7,831 nucleotides of DNA from assembly GCA_017964325.1 (NCBI GenBank), contig JAGCSE010000179.1, positions 1-7,831 on the forward strand, read 5' to 3'. Position 1 is the stretch's first letter; every line of letters starts with the position of its first letter. The translations under genes and the position numbers were made by a program. The notes beneath the pieces are model-generated. The model did not search any database and was not told the DNA's origin. It worked only from the letters and a program-made list of their open reading frames with translations. Positions 4,956 through 7,831 of this stretch are shown here, in pieces. The stretch comes from Victivallales bacterium (GTDB lineage Bacteria > Verrucomicrobiota > Lentisphaeria > Oligosphaerales > Oligosphaeraceae).

Positions 4956-7349
4956 CTATTTCTTTATAATCTTCACTGCGATGCTGCGGGAAAACGACGG
5001 CAACGCCAGTTCAATCGTCTTCGCGTCTTTAACTACCGACAACTCCTTTGTTTCCATCAGTTTTCCATTCGATGGCGACCAGAATTCCATGGTGTATTCG
5101 CCAGGCTCCGGAGCCATGACCGTCATCTTCTTGCCATTCTGGACAACTGGCGTAAGATTCTCCACGTCAGGGAAAAAGAATGCCTTGTCGAAAATCCAGT
5201 ACATCAGACGGTCATTTTTGCGCAGCTCACTGGCCTGAAGGCTTGTCTCTGGCACGTCGAACGCCGTGCTCGTCATGCCGCGACGATCTTCCTTTTCGCC
5301 GAACAGGCGGATTGCATCATAATAATTGTACAGCTCCTTGTCTTCGACCAACGCGAACCACCAGTACATCGGCAGAATCGGCATCTCGCTGAAGAAGCCT
5401 ATCCAAAGCCCTACCTCCACCTGTTTTACAAGATTGCTCATGTTGTCCGCGTATGACGAACCGCCGAACTCCGTGATGACCATCGGCTTCTTCTTCGCCT
5501 TCGCGAAATCGCGACTGCCGCGCAGCAGATTGATGAGCTGCGCCGTTCCGCCGCCACTGTAGTAGGCGTCCGTCGTCAGCAGGTCCAGTTCCGCGACGGA
5601 TGACGTGGCCGCGTCGATGCGATGGTAGCTGAGCATCCAATGGGTTGTAATCGGATGCTGGTAGATGTCGATGCCTTTCAGATAGCCGCCCATCTCGCGG
5701 TGCCATGCCGCGATGTCGCCCGTCCGCTGGTAATAGGAGATGTCTGGCCCCGTCAAATCCACTTCTGTGAACAACTTCCAGAAAAGCACATTCGGGCTGG
5801 CTGACCATCTGGCGACCATATAGTCCGCTAGATTCTTGAACCGCCGCTTCGCCTCCGCATTGGAGAAATACTCCTCGCAGCGGTCCAGAAATCCGCCCAG
5901 CTCCTTGCTGTACGGATTCCGCTTCCATTCCGTGTCGTAGGACATGCCGAATTTGCCATGGTTGTTGATGACGATGATCAGCTTAATGCCATTCTCTTCC
6001 GCCAGACGGACGATGTAGTCCAGCATCCATGCGCGATATTGGTTGTACTGCCCTACGCCATGGAAGCCAGGCGCATCGTTTATCCATTCCAACGCCAGCC
6101 ACCAAGAACACATCCACACTTCCGCCGTGTTGATGCCGTGCTCACGATACGTCTTGAACAGCTTTTCATACACGGAAAGGCCCTGGTCCTGCCAAGGCGA
6201 ATACGGCGCGACTTCATAATAGCGGTTGTCGAACGGACTGCGCACGTTCATGCCAAGCCCCCAATAAACCGTCCCGTCATCGTAGGCGAGATACTGGTCG
6301 TTGGTCGGATCGCAGTGGACAAAACCGTGATAGTCGTCGAAAGCGGGCGTCGCTTCAAACGTCATTTCAGGAAGTTCCAATTTCTTCTCGTCAATGTTCA
6401 GACGGATGGTGATCTTGTGTTTTCCCACGACTCTCGGGCAGTAGCGGATTTTGAAACAAGGCTCGCCGTACGGAGTCAGGCATTTCGTCTTGTCGCGTTC
6501 TTCACGGTCATACAGGAAATCTTCATAATAGAATCCGCCGATGCGTTCGATTCCCATACCATCTTCCTTCGCATCGGGCCGCGTGATTTCCGCTTCGATT
6601 TTCGTCTTGGCAGGATCATACGGATCCGACGGCCAGCAGTTCAACTTGAATGTGAACTCAATCCGCTGACCGATGCGCGGATTCAGCGGAGCATATTCGA
6701 AATCACTGACAGCCAATGATTTGGGAGCATCCAGAAACAGCAAACGCACGTCTGTCAACAAAATATTTCCGTCGAACTCCGCTTTCATGCCCGTATCCAG
6801 TTCGAAGCGGACGCCATATTCCAGCAAGTTCTTTACTGTCAAGGCATTCCATGGACGGCGATGCCCTAGGCAGTCCCATTCCCCCACGGATTCCGCCCCA
6901 CGGATGGGCACGCGGAATTTATAAACAGAACCATCTTTTTCAAAGGAACTTACAGCACGGCGGACCTGCCGCCACAAATGGTCGTTGTCCTTCGTAAAAA
7001 TCGATGCCATCGTGCCTTCGGGCAAATCGTCGGGAATCTGGAAGCTGAATTCCAGATGCGTCGCCATACGCCATGCGCCCAGCGGGCCTGGAATCGGCGA
7101 AACATATTCGCCGTCTCCTGGAAATGTTAACGGCAGCATCAATGCCGCAGGCGTTTCGCTGACATTCTCCGGATCTTCGGGGCGAATCTTTAAGTCAATG
7201 AGCTCGAACTCCTTCCCACCGTTTTTCCAGATGCGACGATGCCACGTTCCCGCGCCCTGCGTAAAATCCACCACCGACACGCCGCTTTCCAAAGCCAATG
7301 CGCACGTCATCCCTAAAAACGCTGCCAGCAGATAGACGATTCTATTCAT
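4956..7349 (-). CDS. Exported clan GH-A-like glycoside hydrolase with N-terminal beta-sandwich domains
   Basis: A 797-aa predicted secreted retaining glycosidase. MNRIVYLLAAFLG starts a signal peptide with probable cleavage after ALA at 17-19. Two beta-rich regions follow: about 22-208, possibly carbohydrate-binding, and about 212-335, which resembles the immunoglobulin-like domain (DUF5060 type) seen before such barrels. The TIM barrel spans about 345-690: WGLGMN at 363-368, a strand with NNHG at 462-465, LFTEVD at 526-531 with candidate acid/base E529, ITEFGG at 625-630 with candidate nucleophile E627, and the strand-8 aromatic patch YWWF at 662-665. A small beta domain closes the protein. 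Clan GH-A normally has Asn before the acid/base Glu; here it is Thr528. The start at 7349 has AAGGA five bases upstream and begins the signal peptide; a longer frame reaching 7445 would translate the gnd terminator and is rejected. Exact family (GH5-like or other) and substrate are unknown. Confidence 0.83.
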   Translation of the reverse strand: MNRIVYLLAAFLGMTCALALESGVSVVDFTQGAGTWHRRIWKNGGKEFELIDLKIRPEDPENVSETPAALMLPLTFPGDGEYVSPIPGPLGAWRMATHLEFSFQIPDDLPEGTMASIFTKDNDHLWRQVRRAVSSFEKDGSVYKFRVPIRGAESVGEWDCLGHRRPWNALTVKNLLEYGVRFELDTGMKAEFDGNILLTDVRLLFLDAPKSLAVSDFEYAPLNPRIGQRIEFTFKLNCWPSDPYDPAKTKIEAEITRPDAKEDGMGIERIGGFYYEDFLYDREERDKTKCLTPYGEPCFKIRYCPRVVGKHKITIRLNIDEKKLELPEMTFEATPAFDDYHGFVHCDPTNDQYLAYDDGTVYWGLGMNVRSPFDNRYYEVAPYSPWQDQGLSVYEKLFKTYREHGINTAEVWMCSWWLALEWINDAPGFHGVGQYNQYRAWMLDYIVRLAEENGIKLIIVINNHGKFGMSYDTEWKRNPYSKELGGFLDRCEEYFSNAEAKRRFKNLADYMVARWSASPNVLFWKLFTEVDLTGPDISYYQRTGDIAAWHREMGGYLKGIDIYQHPITTHWMLSYHRIDAATSSVAELDLLTTDAYYSGGGTAQLINLLRGSRDFAKAKKKPMVITEFGGSSYADNMSNLVKQVEVGLWIGFFSEMPILPMYWWFALVEDKELYNYYDAIRLFGEKEDRRGMTSTAFDVPETSLQASELRKNDRLMYWIFDKAFFFPDVENLTPVVQNGKKMTVMAPEPGEYTMEFWSPSNGKLMETKELSVVKDAKTIELALPSFSRSIAVKIIKK

Positions 7350-7354
7350 AAATG

Positions 7355-7359
7355 TCCTT
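7355..7359 (-). promoter_or_regulatory. Shine-Dalgarno site of the glycoside hydrolase gene
   Basis: Minus-strand AAGGA lies five bases before the ATG at 7349-7347 and fixes the start of the signal peptide. Only about 43 bases separate the gnd terminator from this ATG, so any promoter for the cassette must lie in that AT-rich strip or overlap the terminator; I see no convincing -35/-10 pair. Confidence 0.7.
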
Positions 7360-7392
7360 GAAATCATTTTTACCGCGTAATTTATCTGCTCT

Positions 7393-7432
7393 AAAAACAG
7401 GCCGCGCCAGGATTTTTTTCCTACGCGGCCTG
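7393..7432 (-). terminator. Intrinsic terminator of gnd
   Basis: CAGGCCGCG (7398-7406) and CGCGGCCTG (7424-7432) form nine perfect GC-rich pairs. The stem continues after a small bulge with AGGA/TCCT around an A-rich loop (minus strand). Five T bases follow on the minus strand (complement of 7393-7397). It begins 25 bases after the gnd stop codon and separates the housekeeping gene from the glycan cassette. Confidence 0.92.
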
Positions 7433-7457
7433 CATGCACAAGCATATTATTAACGAA

Positions 7458-7831
7458 TTACGCAGTGTAAGTATTGGCTGTGGTGTTGCCGCCGTGGCCC
7501 GTCCAATTCGTGTGGAAGAACTCGCCGCGCGGCTTGTCAACGCGTTCGTACGTGTGGGCGCCGAAATAATCGCGCTGCGCCTGCAGCAGATTCTGCGGCA
7601 GACGTGCGTTGCGGTAGCCGTCGAAATAGCTCAACGCGGCCGTGATGCAGGGCATCGGCACGCCCGTCTGGATGGCGGCGACGGCGACGCGGCGCCATGC
7701 TGCCTGTGAATCGTCCATGACGGCCTTGAAGAATGGATCAAGCAGCAAGTTCTTGAGTTCAGGATCTTTATCAAACGCTTCTTTGATCTTGCCGAGGAAA
7801 CGCGAACGGATGATGCAGCCGCCGCGCCACA
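7458..7831 (-). CDS. gnd: 6-phosphogluconate dehydrogenase, decarboxylating, C-terminal part (5' end outside window)
   Basis: The visible 123 residues are the C-terminal quarter of the NADP-linked enzyme of the oxidative pentose phosphate pathway, which turns 6-phosphogluconate into ribulose 5-phosphate and CO2 in the cytosol. Hallmarks (numbered from the first full codon) are WRGGCIIRS at 1-9, LLLDPFF at 28-34, a SYFDGYR motif at 67-73 and RDYFGAH at 86-92. In the known sheep structure the Arg and His of that last motif reach into the neighbouring subunit's substrate site, and both are kept here (R86, H92). The tail [11 protein letters not shown] and beyond is the long form found in animal enzymes and many bacteria of about 480 residues; the E. 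coli enzyme stops soon after this point. The reading frame is intact to the window edge; the TTG at 7748 is an internal leucine, not a start. Confidence 0.96.
   Translation of the reverse strand, partial: WRGGCIIRSRFLGKIKEAFDKDPELKNLLLDPFFKAVMDDSQAAWRRVAVAAIQTGVPMPCITAALSYFDGYRNARLPQNLLQAQRDYFGAHTYERVDKPRGEFFHTNWTGHGGNTTANTYTA

Noticed and set aside
5958..6719. Plus-strand open frame of 253 codons
   Set aside because: It is wholly antisense to the glycoside hydrolase, whose barrel motifs are clear; its Val/Arg/Ile-rich translation looks like a shadow frame.
7350..7445. Longer N-terminus for the glycoside hydrolase, starting at 7445
   Set aside because: Those 32 codons overlap the gnd terminator hairpin and would precede, and so block, an otherwise normal signal peptide that has its own Shine-Dalgarno site.

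Overview
The window looks like bacterial chromosome from a polysaccharide-degrading organism. The evidence is a 6-phosphogluconate dehydrogenase end, Shine-Dalgarno sites in front of every complete gene, hairpin-plus-U-tract terminators, and CCA-encoding tRNA genes. A run of large exported carbohydrate-active proteins with no SusC/SusD-type genes fits Lentisphaerota, Verrucomicrobiota (Kiritimatiellae) or Planctomycetota better than Bacteroidota. That placement is inference from gene style; there is no phylogenetic marker here beyond part of gnd.

Layout. At the left edge (2-224, + strand) are two nearly identical tRNA-Leu(GAG) genes in tandem, closed by a strong hairpin (231-263) that is symmetric enough to terminate both strands. 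Everything else is on the minus strand. Reading in the direction of transcription: the 3' end of gnd (7458-7831, cut by the window edge) with its own terminator (7393-7432); an exported clan GH-A-like glycoside hydrolase (4956-7349); a 218-base gap holding an unusual inverted array of GAC-starting heptamers; an exported heparinase II/III-type polysaccharide lyase (1525-4737); and, 15 bases after its stop, a protein without signal peptide and with an all-helical, six-hairpin-glycosidase look (262-1509), which ends exactly at the shared terminator.

How it works together. The lyase and the glycoside hydrolase both carry export signals and N-terminal beta-sandwich regions and would act outside the cytoplasm on an acidic or mixed glycan. 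The third protein would work on products inside the cell if its fold guess is right. No transporter, regulator or sulfatase is present in the window, so the substrate cannot be named. gnd is a housekeeping neighbour separated by a terminator, not part of the cassette.

There is no stretch over 300 bases without a gene; the longest gap (4738-4955) is described below. The likeliest undescribed item is the heptamer inverted repeat in that gap. Three start sites were moved inward from the longest open frame because the Shine-Dalgarno spacing and signal peptides point there.
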